From Tetraselmis striata (lineage: Eukaryota > Chlorophyta > Chlorodendrophyceae > Chlorodendrales > Chlorodendraceae): 64,000 bases of DNA. Under the pieces are notes generated by a model. That model had not been told where the DNA came from. It ran no database searches and saw nothing but the letters and a program-made list of their open reading frames with translations. Positions 49,001 to 61,055 of the stretch are shown piece by piece; positions within the stretch are counted from its first letter, which is position 1, and every line of letters starts with the position of its first letter. The DNA is taken from positions 49,953 through 113,952 of the forward strand of contig VCJN01000631.1 in NCBI GenBank assembly GCA_006384855.1, read 5' to 3'. The position numbers were made by a program, and so were the translations under genes.

Positions 49001-52000
49001 AGGGCAATGTTACTGCTCAGGTTGCCAAGGTGTGATGCCCAACAACGCCACCCATGACCGCAACAGCATGGCATGGCATGCCGCGGCTGTACATATAATG
49101 ACGTGTCCTGCTAATGGGACTCGGGTTTGTGCTCAGGTGACAAAAGAGAATTTCGAAGTCCTCTCAGCAGCTGCAGCTCTCCAAGTAGGTGCTGCCATGC
49201 TTGACGGTAAATGTAGGCTTGCTCTATTAGGTGCCGACCTCTCGGCAATTCTGAGGGTAGCGAAGCCTGACAGACAAATGCCTGTGGCAGATCTCGGTTG
49301 GCCAAAAGGACGAAGTGGGGAAGGATCTTTCGGACATGGCGACCTCGTTGGTGCGGCAAGCGCTATCTGCCTTGAGCTCATGGACGATGTACCTCATTGA
49401 GTTGAATGCACGCAAGGCAGCAACTGTCCAGAACCAGCCCTCTTCGGCAGCCAGCCAGGGCGCTGCGGGCAACATCACCAGGCACGAACCAGCAATATTG
49501 AGCTGCCCTTGCCTTTGCGCCTTGCTTCAATTGTTCGAAGTGCAGCTGAAGCTTGCAGTTGCGAGTGCAAGCCGGCCGCCTTTGCCTCCCCTGCGGCACT
49601 CTCTCTCCCTTCCCTGGTTGTGTCTTACCCATTTCACCACTGATATGCACAGCCACTAGCGGAATCAAATAGCAAAATGCCGCTGCTCATGTTCCATGCT
49701 CTAATCAGGGAGTGTTCAACCGAGGAGCTCGCTGGCATGTCCGAGATCATCACTTGCGTTAAGGTTCGCGCTGTGCTTTTCGTAGCTTGTCATGTATCCA
49801 TGCTGAACGCGCTATTGACGCCAGGCAACGTCAGCTGGCATGGGACTCACGTTATCTATCACGCCGTGCAGGGGTTGGCTGGATGGCTGGAACAGGCATC
49901 CCCCTGGCTGCAACCGCTCATGTACAAGGTAATGTACAAGCAGGCGCAGGACTTTGTGCGAGCCACAATTGACCACATGATCAAGCCCGACAGCAAGTCC
50001 ACCATCAAGGACATGCTGGTCGAGCTTCGCAGCGTGCTGGTGGACTGGCAGGGTGCCCCCCCCCCCCCCCCCCCCTCTCCCTCCTTTGTCCATCTCTCGG
50101 CTCGTTTCTGCTTGTAAGCCAGGTGGCCAACTCATTCACTGTGGGCACACGTGTGCGCGCGAAATGCCAGGCAACTCCCCTGTGGATCAGGTCAGCAAGT
50201 CGAAGACCTTCATGCGCCACTTCACCAAGAAGCTGGACTCTGTTCGGAAATCGACGGCACCCACAGCTCCGGTGCGCGTAGGGATCTCCGCTGGCTATTG
50301 AGAGCTCACCTTGTGAAAGCAAGACTCGATTGCAAGAGCCTAGCGGGCTTGACGCGGATGTGATGGCCCCATACGCGCAGGGGCCAGCAGAGGCTTTTGA
50401 CGAGCACGCCTGCCCTCCCAGCTCGGCCCAAATTCTCATCGCCCAGCAGCTGCTGGAGCGCCTGTTGGCCGCCGGTGAGAGCTCTGGGAAGCGCTCATTC
50501 ATGAATGCAGCCGATCTCAGCTCGGTCTCTATCAAGCAGCTAACAGATTTTCTGGACGTTGTGAAGCATTGGCCGCTACTGGTTGACTTGCATACTTCCA
50601 TCGTGAAGGCACGCGACCTACTCCCCTCCCCCCCCCCTCCCTTCCGCCCATCCTTCACCGCCCTACTCCCAATCACCTCAGTAAATGTTGCCCCATATCC
50701 ACCCAGCGGAGCACAACAGCCTTCGCAACTCCGTTGATTGTTCCGACATGTTTATAGATTCAGGGTGCTGAGTCATCCTCGCCGCGCAGGCATCAGACCT
50801 CTCCGACCTCTGGCTACAGGAACAGCGCATAGAGAGCAGCGGCGAGATGCCCCGGAACGTGCCTGGCGCAGTCTCCCCTGGCCTGCCATCCGCGCTCCTC
50901 TCTGCTGCCCTGTCGCGCCCCAGCGCCGCAGAGGCCGTGCTGTCCCCCATCTTTCTGCTGAACGACGCCGGCGAGCGCGTGCTGGCCGACTTCCAGGTGC
51001 TGCTGCATGCGGTGCTCCTGGCCGTACTGTTGGCCTCCATGTGTGTGCCCCTGCGTGCAGCTCCCCGTTCCCAGCATGATCACCTGGTGCGGGGCTCCCT
51101 TGTTGCCACCGCAGGTGCAGCACCTGTATGAGGAGGTGCGCCTTGAGACAGCAGCTCTGCTGGAGAGCTTGGTACGGGAGGCCGCTGCGATGCTCTTCTC
51201 CAACATCAAGGTAGGCCTGCTCACTCCTGATCACTCCCGCCCACAACGGCCACTTGCCCTTACCTGGCTGCGGGCCACCCCGCTGCCGTTGGAAAAAACA
51301 TTCCCTAAATCAGCTGCACTGCTGGCTCCGTGTGATGGCCGCTCAGGCCCATGCTGCTACCACCCAGAGCGATGGCAAGCCAATCAACGGCAACCGCACA
51401 ATGTACGGCGACGCCGCAGTCACCAGGCGGCTGGAGGTGCTCCTGCAGCAGCGACGCCTCCCCATCCTCGGGCGGCCCATCAACCTGCACGACCTGCTGG
51501 CCACGGAGCTGCAGCGCCTGTGCACGCTGAACACGGAGCACCTCATCACTCGTTTCGAAGCCAGCAGCGTGACATCTGCCGTTGAGTTTGAGAGCCAGGC
51601 ATGAACACAGTCTCGCCCCTGCATCCCCGTTGAACGCCATTGCCCGACCATCACCCCTTGCGCCGTCATGGAGCAAGGAGCCATGTGTTGTGCATCGTGT
51701 TGAATGGGGGTCAGGCGAGCGCCATGGAGTGGCAGAGCCTTGCCCGCACTGAACTCCAAACACTACGCAGCTATGTCAGCAGCAGGGCAGCTCAGTGATG
51801 ACTGATAGAAACCTGATGCTATGCCCTTGACTCCCCCAGGTCGCCGTCCTGAAGGCAGCACACGGGGAGCTGGAGCGGATGGTCCCGCTTAGCAGCTGGG
51901 ATGCTTTGTGGATGCAGGCAGACCAGGGCGGCCAGGAGGGCGAGGGGCGGGTGCGGCCTCCTACCCATCCTTTTCCTCTGTGCGCCCCCTCTTGCCCCAC

Positions 52001-55000
52001 TGCCAGTGACGGGAACTCCTTGCGATGGCAGGTGGCGCGGCATGCGGCGGAGGAGATCACTCAGGTCGTATTGCCCATGTTTGCCATGGACTCCGCAATG
52101 CACCGCTTCATCATGGTGACCCCAGATCGAAAGGTATCGCCATGTTCACAGACACAGACCCACTCAGATGAGTCGAGGAGTTTATCACAGACGTAGCGCG
52201 TGCATCCTGCACTGACTCGCAAAAGCTACTATGGGTGGCTGCCGTTTCTAAAAGAACCCGTCACATAAGTCACATAAGCCTCAAATTGGGCGTACAGGAA
52301 ACTTTTAGGAACACTCACCACAGTTCCGCTGTCACTTTGTCTATATCTGACCTCTGATAGGCAGGGCAGGTTCTTACCATGTCGGCAGCGCCGTAACCTC
52401 GTGGGCAGATGTAAAAGAGTAGCCGCTATGATCACACGAGAGTTGGTGAGGGGAGGCGGGGTGGGGGCACAACACCCTGCGCGTCCCGCCCTCGTCCTGT
52501 GGAGGGCCTCTTCAATCTGACGCCTGCGTGCCTACTCCAACAGAGCCGTGCCTCACATAGCGGTGGGAAGCGGCCCGCGCCCATGCCCTCGTTCCTCATC
52601 GCCCGTGAGGGGGGCGTCAACAGCCCAGGCTACCGTTCACTCGTGAAGCAGTACAGCACGTGGTTCGGGATGCCCCACATGAGCGCCCTGCACGACCTGA
52701 TTGGTGCGGCCCAGAGGCACTTAATGCGCAGCGTTCCTTTTACACTGAATTTTGTGGCTGCAGCCTTCACTTCTGCAGCAGCGGCCCTTGGCTAACTGGG
52801 GGTGACTCTGCCTATTCCCTCACAGGCTCACAAGGGCTTTCCTACCTAGTAAGAAACGTGAAAGATCGGATGCTGCACATCCTGAAGTTTGTACTGCCGG
52901 CCAGCCTGAAGACAGCTGCAGGTCAAACCCCCATTCCCACCAAGCTGGCAGCACACCGCACGATTCTCCCGTTTTCCTGACGATACGTGGCCGTGAGAGT
53001 TGCATCGGGCACTCAACTCCAGGGTGACTGTTTGTCATGCAGGCGCGCTGGCCAATCATCTGCCGCCCTCTGCATTGGCGCAAGCCAAGACAATGGCGTC
53101 CAGTGCCGCGCTGGCGTTCTTCAGGTCGCACGTGTCAAACGTCCTGGGGTACCACGTGAGTCCCACGCACCGGTAGACAAGGGGTTGACGATGGCGCCGC
53201 TCCCGCGATGCTGACGAGGGCTTGAGCCTCCGAGACGGCGCTGCATCGGGTGCGGGGTTGTAAGCATGGCTGGGGTGTTGTCCGCAGGCGCTACGCGCGG
53301 AGCTGGTCTCCGGATTGTCCGAGGTCGGGAATGCCACCATGATGGTGATGCTGATAGATGACACTCTCAACAGATTTGGCACCCGCCACTTTCTGCAGGT
53401 ACCAGAGCCTGTGGTCAGCAAGGCTGCGACCTCTGGCCCCGCCTTTGTGCCTGCTGAAATGGCCCGGAGTGTAGCCCCAGAACACGCGGCGTCAACTGAT
53501 GCAAATGACGTTGTAATTATGCAGGGAGCGCCGTACTTTGGCATCATGCCGCTGCCCAGCGGCGGCCTTGTGCGCCCTGCGGCGACCCCGCGCCAAGATG
53601 GCTCATCCGCCATTCCCCTGGAGAACCTCTTTACCAAGTACAAGATCCCCGGCATGAATGCGGACGCCACTGGTGGGTCTAGTGCGGCTGCTACGCGGGG
53701 AATTCGGGCATTGCTGCTCGCCGCGGTTTTCTCTGCCTTTGACATCCCTGCCAATGCACACCTCCAGATGCCTTGCTGCGCAAGATCACGAATCAGTACT
53801 GGGAGGGAGCAAAGCCTCACAGGCAGCTGCAGGGCTGGCTGCAGGAGCTGGAGGCAACCCCCTCCCCCCCCCCGGCCCCCCCGCCCCCTTTCCCCTCCTC
53901 CGCACACCGCTAGTTCCCTCATAGCGGCTGCCATCTGACCGTTGCCCCATGGCTTGATTCGCAGGATCCGGCTGCTTCGTCCCTGGAAGTTCTGCTTCTG
54001 ACCACGCGCACAGGCAGCCCTCCCGCGGGGGCAGCTGAAGCGGCAGGGAAGGGCCGCCACGCAGATGAGGCTAGCGCCGGCGCCGACATCAGCTTCCACC
54101 ACGTTCTCAGCGCCCTCATCTTCATCCTGTCCGACAGCGGAGCAGACGCCGACCGCAGCAGCGCCGCCGGCCGGGACTCGGGAGCGGGTCCGGCACATGC
54201 ACACAGTGCGCGGGCGCCGCTCGGGGTGGGCGATTCCCTGCCGTGGGGCAGCGCTGCGGTGCTGTGCCTCCTGCAACAGGTGGGGCTGTGTGGTATCGTT
54301 CGCCAGCGTGTCGATTTCCTGTCCCACACTCCTAAATTGGGGTATCGCGACGCCTGATCACGTCCCAAATGAACGCCCAGGAGCACAAGTGGGTCCTGCA
54401 GGATGTATCGGGGATCGTCCTCCGGGCAGCAGGTACCTCCGCGCACCTGAATGTGTATTCCCGGCGGTGCTGAGGAGGGTTATGGATACCTGTCAGGGCT
54501 AGGCTGGGAGCGTCTGACGGAGATGCTTTCCTGCCTGCAGAGCTGGAAGGGTTTCAGCTCTCCGGCCGGGCGAGTGACCAGAGCGCTGCGAGCCGCCAGA
54601 CGGCGCCTGCGGTGGCAGCCTTTGCACGCAACGCGCACCGTGTCTGCAGCATGGTCCGCGTGGCTTTGTCCGCGCTCAAGCATGCACAGTCCCGTGCCGG
54701 AGCGGCGGCCAGCCATCCCATTCCCACGCTTCACCGGCGACTCTTTGTCAGCGAGCCTGGTACGCGCCGCCGCGATGTTGCACTGCCAAAGGGGCTAGCG
54801 TTTATTGTGATGCTGGTGCGCTGACCCGCTGCTGCTGCCGCAGAGGTCTGGGAGACCCTCCGTGTGGGTGGAGGCAGACCCGATGGCCGCTGTCCCTGGG
54901 CTCCAGTTTGACCCCGTCCCCGAGGGTGAGGCCGCCCCTTCCGTGAGCGGGTCACCAATGGAATGCACCATACTGGTAGATTATGGCAATCTGCTGACGC

Positions 55001-55408
55001 CAACGGTGTTACAGTGCGCCCCGGACAGGACCCCGGCGCCATTCCAAGCGCGGAGGAAGAGCCAGCAGCGTCCCCGGCCAGCCAGTCGATCCGCAGCGTC
55101 ACAACAGCCACGAGCCCACAGTCCGCAGCCGGCGGCGGCCGCCCCGAGCAGTTGAGCGAGCTGTTCCCGCTGCCTACTGTGAAGGAGGTGTCAGGCGGGG
55201 ATCAGGATGAGGTGTGTGGCCGCCGGTGTGTTGAACGCTGTGCATCATGCTGCGATACCGCACAAACCGGCCGGCACCGCCCTGCTGCATGATGCCCCTG
55301 CTCCGATACCGCAGCCCGTACCACAGCTCACGCACCTCCTCTCCACTGTGGAGGGCCCCATCAATACACGCATCGATGCACATGCTACTCCATATACAGA
55401 TATATATG

Positions 55409-55443
<35 letters not shown>

Positions 55444-55974
55444 TACATAGAGCTATAGGTAGCTAGAGGGCATCACCGCCTCCCAGTTGGGTACGCAGCT
55501 AGACACCTATCGCTGCTACATGCTGCAATATGAGTTTTATTCACGTGTGGCATTATGCATGTCGCAAAGTGTGATCAATGCCTGTGAATGCAGGGATGCG
55601 GCGCGGCAGAAGTGGAACCCACAAAGCGGAGCGCAGAGCACACCTCCGCGGACAGCCGAAGCGCGCGGTCCCCCACTGGAATCTCCGGGGACCAGCAGCA
55701 TCAGCACCAAGGCAGCCTGACGCAGCTCAGCAGCAGCGCTGGGGGCAACCACCAGACGGACGGTGCGTCTGATGGGGCGCGGTCGTTGTCGCCGATCCAT
55801 GCAGATTCCACCGGACACCCCGGGCAGAGCAGTGGCCACGAGGATGCGCTCAGTCGTGGACAGCAGCAGGCGGCGGAGAGCGGGCGCAAGCGCCGGATGC
55901 TACCGCCTCCTCCGCAGCACCTGCGCGCCCACACCTCGTCGGCACCCAGCAGTGTAGGAGCTCCAGACTACTGA
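46002..55974 (+). CDS. CYFIP/Sra-1/PIROGI-type SCAR/WAVE complex subunit
   Basis: A gene of 25 or more exons whose translated pieces follow CYFIP order. Resolved exons: 46002-46067, 46894-46968, 47105-47164, 47306-47476, 47772-47891. Landmarks: LSTLDILSKGAPSLP (N-terminus), WEVVFSIYAYRSLANALPK, FRDFAVKSLCDTIKPL, IAVIIHQLYLLDIIK, DFDVYNKTVRFLSAL, LSDLWLQEQ (50.8 kb), LYEEVRLETAALLESLV, RRLPILGRPINLHDLLA (51.4 kb), RFIMVTPDRK, YSTWFGMPH, EVGNATMMVMLIDDTLNRFG, APYFGIMPLP and FHHVLSALIFILS (54.1 kb). CYFIP is the Rac-binding subunit of the SCAR/WAVE complex, which activates Arp2/3 actin nucleation. Beyond the conserved end (about 54.3 kb) further exons appear to encode a long Ser/Gln/Pro-rich tail ending at 55974. 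That tail is the least certain part and could belong to alternative exons. Several exon junctions in the middle remain unresolved. Confidence 0.82.
50056..50075. repeat. C20 homopolymer in CYFIP intron
   Basis: Poly(C) on the sense strand, just after the exon ending in LVDWQG. Confidence 0.85.
55412..55440. repeat. (GA)n microsatellite
   Basis: A pure GA run within what is probably an intron of the CYFIP tail. Confidence 0.95.
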
Positions 55975-56131
55975 GCGCCATGTCATGCCAGCCTTGTAGG
56001 CAAAGTATTGAGGACTGTGTTTGACTGGTTGTGGCTCGCACCGTCAATGGCTGTTGCACACTCATCGCTGTGCTGAGGTAGGGACTGCTGGGTTACTGGC
56101 GGGGGATGAGGGAAGGGGGGGGGGGGGGGGG

Positions 56132-56136
56132 GTGTA
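56132..56136 (+). terminator. Possible TGTAA polyadenylation signal
   Basis: TGTAA about 160 bases after the CYFIP stop codon, directly after a G18 run (56115-56132). Placement fits; support is positional only. Confidence 0.4.
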
Positions 56137-56449
56137 ATGGCATATCGTCACCAGGTATCTATCTGGTGGCCCTGATAAAGTTTACATAAATTTAAGCGCC
56201 AACATGAGATATTATTGGGCTGACCACCATAGGGGCGTAGACAGCAAGATGGGAGTTGGTGACTATTACGCGCCACATGTGCTCTGATAGTGATCAGCCA
56301 GAGACAGGAAGGCTGGTACTCTCATTTTCTGGTTATCCGGTGCTTGTGTGGTACCTACGGGTACAGGTACCCGGCAGTCAGTTAGTCAGTCAGTCAGTCA
56401 GCCAGTCAGTTATTGCATCACCCGTCCTATCCAGAAACTATCACGGACG

Positions 56450-57626
56450 ATGGGGTTTAAAAAGCACGGAATGTCGGGGAGATTTTGGGAGAATACTGTG
56501 TACCATGCGTTGGTTCTGCCTTGCATCCATATGACGGAATCCACTAGCACTATGAGCTCGGGCGCCTCTCTTCTTTCGTTTGTCGGTGCTGAAGCTTCCA
56601 GGCATGAAAGCACCATTCCATGCCGCACGGTCCGTCACTATTGCTGTCCCCCCACCAGATGTCCTAAATGCCGAACCCCTCCAACGCTTCGCGAATTGAG
56701 CCTCCATAGGTCGTGTAAGTTGCGCATTGGGGCTGCCTATGGGACGCCTGTAGTTGACCGGGGAACATAGCATACGCCTGAGAAAGCGTCCGCAATCGAT
56801 GCGGCTCACATGCCCGAGCCAACCAAGCTCCCGGCGGGCGATGAAGTAGTCGATTAGGGTAAACGCCGCGTTCCCCCGGCGCAGTTTCTTGTCATTAGAG
56901 ATGCGGCGCCTCCATGTATCCCTCTGAGTGACCCTTTCCATGGCTCGCACGCAATTTTGAACTTAATTCCTGCCAGTCTTCCAACTACACAGGCCAGCCG
57001 CCTTACGGCCTCGGAGCACGAACCCGCACAGGGTGATCGGCCGTAGCCCGTGGCATGTGGCCCTCTGAAGGCCGGGTCGCACGCATTCTATACGGAAATG
57101 CCTGAGCTGGGAGTAGAGGGATTGTGTCAGTGACCAGCACTCACACCCATACAAGAAGATGAAGAGGATGACAGTGCCTACTTGGCAAGAGGAGAAACGC
57201 TGCTGGATGCAACCAAATACTGGCAAGGGCGATGCCAGCGGATTCAATAATCATGCCGTCGACATCACGACCGTCCCTGCAATCACAAGCCATGGCGCCA
57301 CCAAGGTACTTGGAGCTGTCCATCACATGAATGAAGAATCCACCAAACATTCGTTGAAATGTCTGACAAGTCCGCTCCGTCGTAAGACGGCTGAGCGAGA
57401 GCGCAAAAGATAACCTCAGACTTGCTGGGAGGGGTGCCTGGTGAGCCGACATGCACCTCCTGGCCCCACCTTTTGAAATGTTGGATGGGCATTGGTGTAA
57501 GCCTGACAAGGTCAGCGCGACAGGAGAAACTGACAGCCGTATCATCAGAGCGTACTCAAGAGTCGTCAACACATAACTCATATCCATGTCTGGGGCCGGC
57601 AGCCAGTCAAGGCAGCCATCATACAA
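56450..57626 (-). pseudogene. LINE (non-LTR) reverse transcriptase C-terminal remnant
   Basis: Read on the minus strand: SKYLGGAMACDCRDGRDVDGM (about 57310), then ILFIFLYGCECWSLTQSLYS (about 57170), then IDYFIARRELGWLGHVSR (about 56850) and LRRML…RPIGSP. These are the typical post-catalytic segments of non-LTR RTs ((F/S)KYLG, LYG.E.W, LGW.GH..R). They lie in three different frames with stops, and the catalytic FADD box is absent, so this is a 5'-truncated, decayed copy. Confidence 0.78.
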
Positions 57627-57639
57627 TACTGTATTAAGT

Positions 57640-57929
57640 TTTCTTTGTGGCGAAGTATATCCACCGAGCGCTTCTATTATTAGATAGGTACATATCTCAG
57701 CAGTGCAATAGACGCATTATGGTCTTTGCGTGTACAGATACGCACTGTTGGTGATTCGTGATAGCCCGATAAGCGCCCATGCTGACGCCATCACACCTCT
57801 GCGAAGAAACTGAAGAGCCCATGCCCAAGTAGGTCGTCTTGCTAAACGGCGATGCTGGAGTTTATCACACACTTGCCTTCATCCACCTTAAACCGAACCA
57901 TGACATGAACAAGTGCAGTAGTAACGTTC
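57640..57929. other. No gene seen
   Basis: AT-rich, short frames only, between the LINE remnant and the SINE. Confidence 0.4.
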
Positions 57930-58172
57930 GCCTCGAGTCATCGGTCGAAGCCGCTCTAGCACTCGACCTCTTGTGCCACCTGTAGTCGTAGATCTGGCAT
58001 AGCCCTTAGACCATTGCCTCATTTGAACCCCGAAGGGCTAATGCATAAACTTGGTAAACCCGAGACACAGCCCCGGTCGATATTGCCCTTGTTAAATGAC
58101 GGAGCCAGGAATCGTGCCAGGGATGTCCTGAGTAGGACAACGCCGCTCTACCAAGCGGACAGACATTGAGGC
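57930..58172 (-). mobile_element. tRNA-derived SINE, copy 2
   Basis: Collinear with 28718-28975: both carry GACCTCTTG.GCCA, AGTCGTAG.T.TGGCATAGCCC and AGACCATTGCCT, then the tRNA-like head (minus strand GTCCGCTTGGTAGAGCGGCG…). More diverged than copy 1, and the simple-repeat tail is lost. Confidence 0.65.
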
Positions 58173-58879
58173 CTCACCGAACCATTAAGTTATTCTCGCG
58201 GGGTGCATGCAAGCGCCATGCAAGCTACGCCCTGTTTTTCCATGGATCGCCACAGCTACTCACGGGGCACACGGTGAAAAGCTTTCACCATGCATATCGA
58301 TGAGCATGAGCCATGTCTCCTTGCTGTTTGCATGTCGCCTCATGATGTTGGTCGCCCATCCGAGTACCCAAGTACCCATGGGCGCTACATTGTGCAGCAG
58401 AGGAGACGATGAGCGATGACGACGATCCAGCGAAGCGTCGATTGTTCGGTCGGTACCCTGAGCTTTATTGCCGTACAGGTACCCGGTTGCGCGAGACAGG
58501 ATTGCTCTAAACATGTTTATGGGGCTCCTCCTTACCTACCCGCTTTCTAGTTGTATGTGATGTCGGCGGAGCGGTACGGATTACTAATTCACTTCATCGA
58601 TGGCTCAACTAACGGCTCGTGGACGCGGCGCTAATGGAGTCGGGGCACATGGCTCCGGGTGTTGTGGGCAGCGCGACGCGGGTGCAGGCGGCAGGCGGCG
58701 AGGGAGCCCCAATGCGCCTCGACGTGCTATAGCCCAACCCGAAGCCGGTGCAAATCCGCGAGTGACGTGGACGACTACCTCGCATTGCCAAAGCTACTGC
58801 AGAGAGCAAAGCTCGGTTTACGTTCGGCCGGTTAGCCGAGTGCCCGGTATGTTCCCACTACGGACCGACTGCTTGCTTG
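58173..58879. other. No gene seen
   Basis: Flanks the second DIRS/PAT-like copy; it may include its 5' region. No motif recognised. Confidence 0.35.
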
Positions 58880-59520
58880 ACGAACGACTACCTCAAGCAT
58901 GATTTGCCGCCGTCTGCCGGCCCAAGAACGACGAGTACATTTGGATGACATGCTTGGGGCTTACACCGCTGCTATTTTCGTGGCTCTCGACGAGATGCTA
59001 CCCTACGTTCCATATGCCAACCATTACTTCACCATGTACCTCGCGCGCGTGCTCGCAACCACTCCGAGACCATCGATAAGGCGTTTCGTTTTCCGTTTGG
59101 CCTTCCTCCGGAGGCTGAACGAGATTAAGCGTGAGCACGGTGACCACGTTACTTGTGTCGGACGTCTAGCGAGCTCAACGTTTCCAGCCCGCAGCGGGGC
59201 CCTTGGGCTCGGCAGTCTTTGGGGACCTTATGCGCGGCTACGAGCGCATAATAGTCTTCGAGACGACGGTCGCATGCCGTCGCGCCAAGGCTACGGCGAG
59301 CGCCCGCGTGCATGCGACACTCGCATGGCGCGGGCGTGGACGTGGGCGTGGGCGCGACGGCGGCTTGGGGCTCGGCGGGGGCGCGAAGGTGAGCTGGCGT
59401 GATGGCGTGGGGCGCCGTTCGTCGGAATTAGTTGTTAGGGCTTTGCGAGGCCAACTTTCGGTGACCGCCGCACGGCGAACCTTGGCTGCTCAACGGCGAG
59501 ACAGGCACCATGTGTCCGGC
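58880..59520 (+). pseudogene. Gag-like protein of DIRS/PAT-like element, second copy
   Basis: Aligns by eye with the minus-strand copy at 39680-38930. Shared blocks are LDEMLPYVPYANHYF, FRLAFLRRLNEIKREHGDH, GSAVFGDLMRGYERI and an Arg/Gly-rich stretch (about 59330-59400). The conserved segment upstream of ATG 58899 is in another frame, so the copy is frameshifted. Confidence 0.68.
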
Positions 59521-59879
59521 CCGGACCCCCCTACCCTACAGACTTCCTTTAGACCTTTCTCGGTGCGGCACTCCATGGAGCAACAGCCTCGTGCGGCTCT
59601 ACGACCATCCGCACACTTGCACACGATGGTTCAACAACCCGTCTCACGTATCATTTCCATGCGTCCTTCGGGAGTTACTCTACGGGTTAGCAACGACCTT
59701 CATTCGCGCATGTACGACGTTACGCGCGAGACAAGCGCTACGAGCGCGACGGGCGCGCGGGACGGCCCTCCTACCTCAACCTTGCCCCGTAATGAACCCG
59801 TACCGTGTCCAACCCGTCCCAGAGTTACAGCGCAACTGCCAGCAGTCTGGCGGGCGCTACCGATCACTTCCCCAAATGT

Positions 59880-60240
59880 CCCGGCCCCATGTTACTGCTT
59901 TTGTCAAACGTTGCACTTACGTAATTAACGAGCCCAAAGCTCTCGCCCGCTAGGCAGCTTCTCTTCGGACCCGCCTACATGAGGTCTTTGGCTCGGACGA
60001 GCTGGGACGCCGCGCCCTCGACCCCCTCTTTGGCTCTCTCTCCGCTTCAACTCTCAAGAGCTACACCGCGGGGCGGGCTCTCTTCACCGAGTTCTGTCAC
60101 GAGTCGGGGAACATCAGCCCCCCGGAGTAGGCGACTTATATTGCCACTGATGTTTAGTACGTCGCATGGATCGTGAGCGGGGTCACATTGGCAAGGGCTA
60201 GGTCGTTACAATCCTACTTGTCGGCCATCAACACGTTATT
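59880..60240 (+). pseudogene. Tyrosine recombinase N-terminal fragment, second copy
   Basis: KRCTYVINEPKAL (59910), then in the next frame VFGSDELGRRALDPLFGSL, STLKSYTAG, FTEFCHESGNISPPE and a stop, then LQSYLSAINTLFRTA, a typical core-binding segment of tyrosine recombinases. The catalytic domain is missing: similarity stops near 60240. Confidence 0.68.
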
Positions 60241-60244
60241 TCGA

Positions 60245-61055
60245 ACTGCACAACATCGACCCCATTGCTGATAATATAACATCATGCATATCATCCCTGT
60301 ACATTCCTCCCCGCACCACAAATATCAGTTGGTGGTGTCCGAGCGATCTAAAGAAAAGCTGCAGCACTGCCATAAGCATGGCGCCGCAACAATTGATCAA
60401 GTTTGAGTTGGTGCAGACAAGGGGTAGGAAGCTTGCGATGCATGGTTCCTGACATATAGGTCTCAGCCATTGAGAGGGCTTTTTGAGCTTCGATGTCAAC
60501 ATATATTGTTGAACGATGGTGGCATATTGCACCGCAAAACATAGGGAAGCCATTCATATGTGACAGTTACAATGTATTGTAACTAGTCCTGAGCTACCTT
60601 TGGCATAATACCAATATCAGTGTGCGCATGCCGCGCTCACTAGTGCTGTACCTCGGGGGATATTCCATGCCCGAGGCTGCTGATGATTATCAGCCAGTAT
60701 GTTATATGTGTATAACAGACAATGCCATACTATGATTGGGCTGACGTTAGGCCTTTTATTCGTCTCTCCAAGGTAACGCTATTTGCAGTGAGCGTGCTGC
60801 TATATGTCGGCATGGCCTGTCGACCAGTGCTGACGCACAGAATAGTATATAGAGCAGCGGGTGGTGATAACCTTGAAAAGAATATCTTTGTATTGGCAAA
60901 ACATTGTAGCCTCTCGCCTTTGCACCACCAATGCACATCACCTTTGTTTGTCTTTGAGTCTCTATCCTGTTGAGACTGCCGCACTGGTTTCGGAGCGAGT
61001 GTTAGCTCCAAATTCGTCAAGTCTTCCACTGCAAAGCACGCTCATTTGTTGTATA
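60245..61055. other. Left flank of Ty3-like element, possible LTR
   Basis: No coding signal. An LTR and leader would be expected here, but the right LTR lies outside the window and no convincing primer-binding site was found. Confidence 0.35.

Noticed and set aside
60858..60880. Primer-binding site of the Ty3-like element (GGGTGGTGATAACC)
   Set aside because: Only a weak resemblance to an initiator-tRNA complement, and no LTR end next to it.
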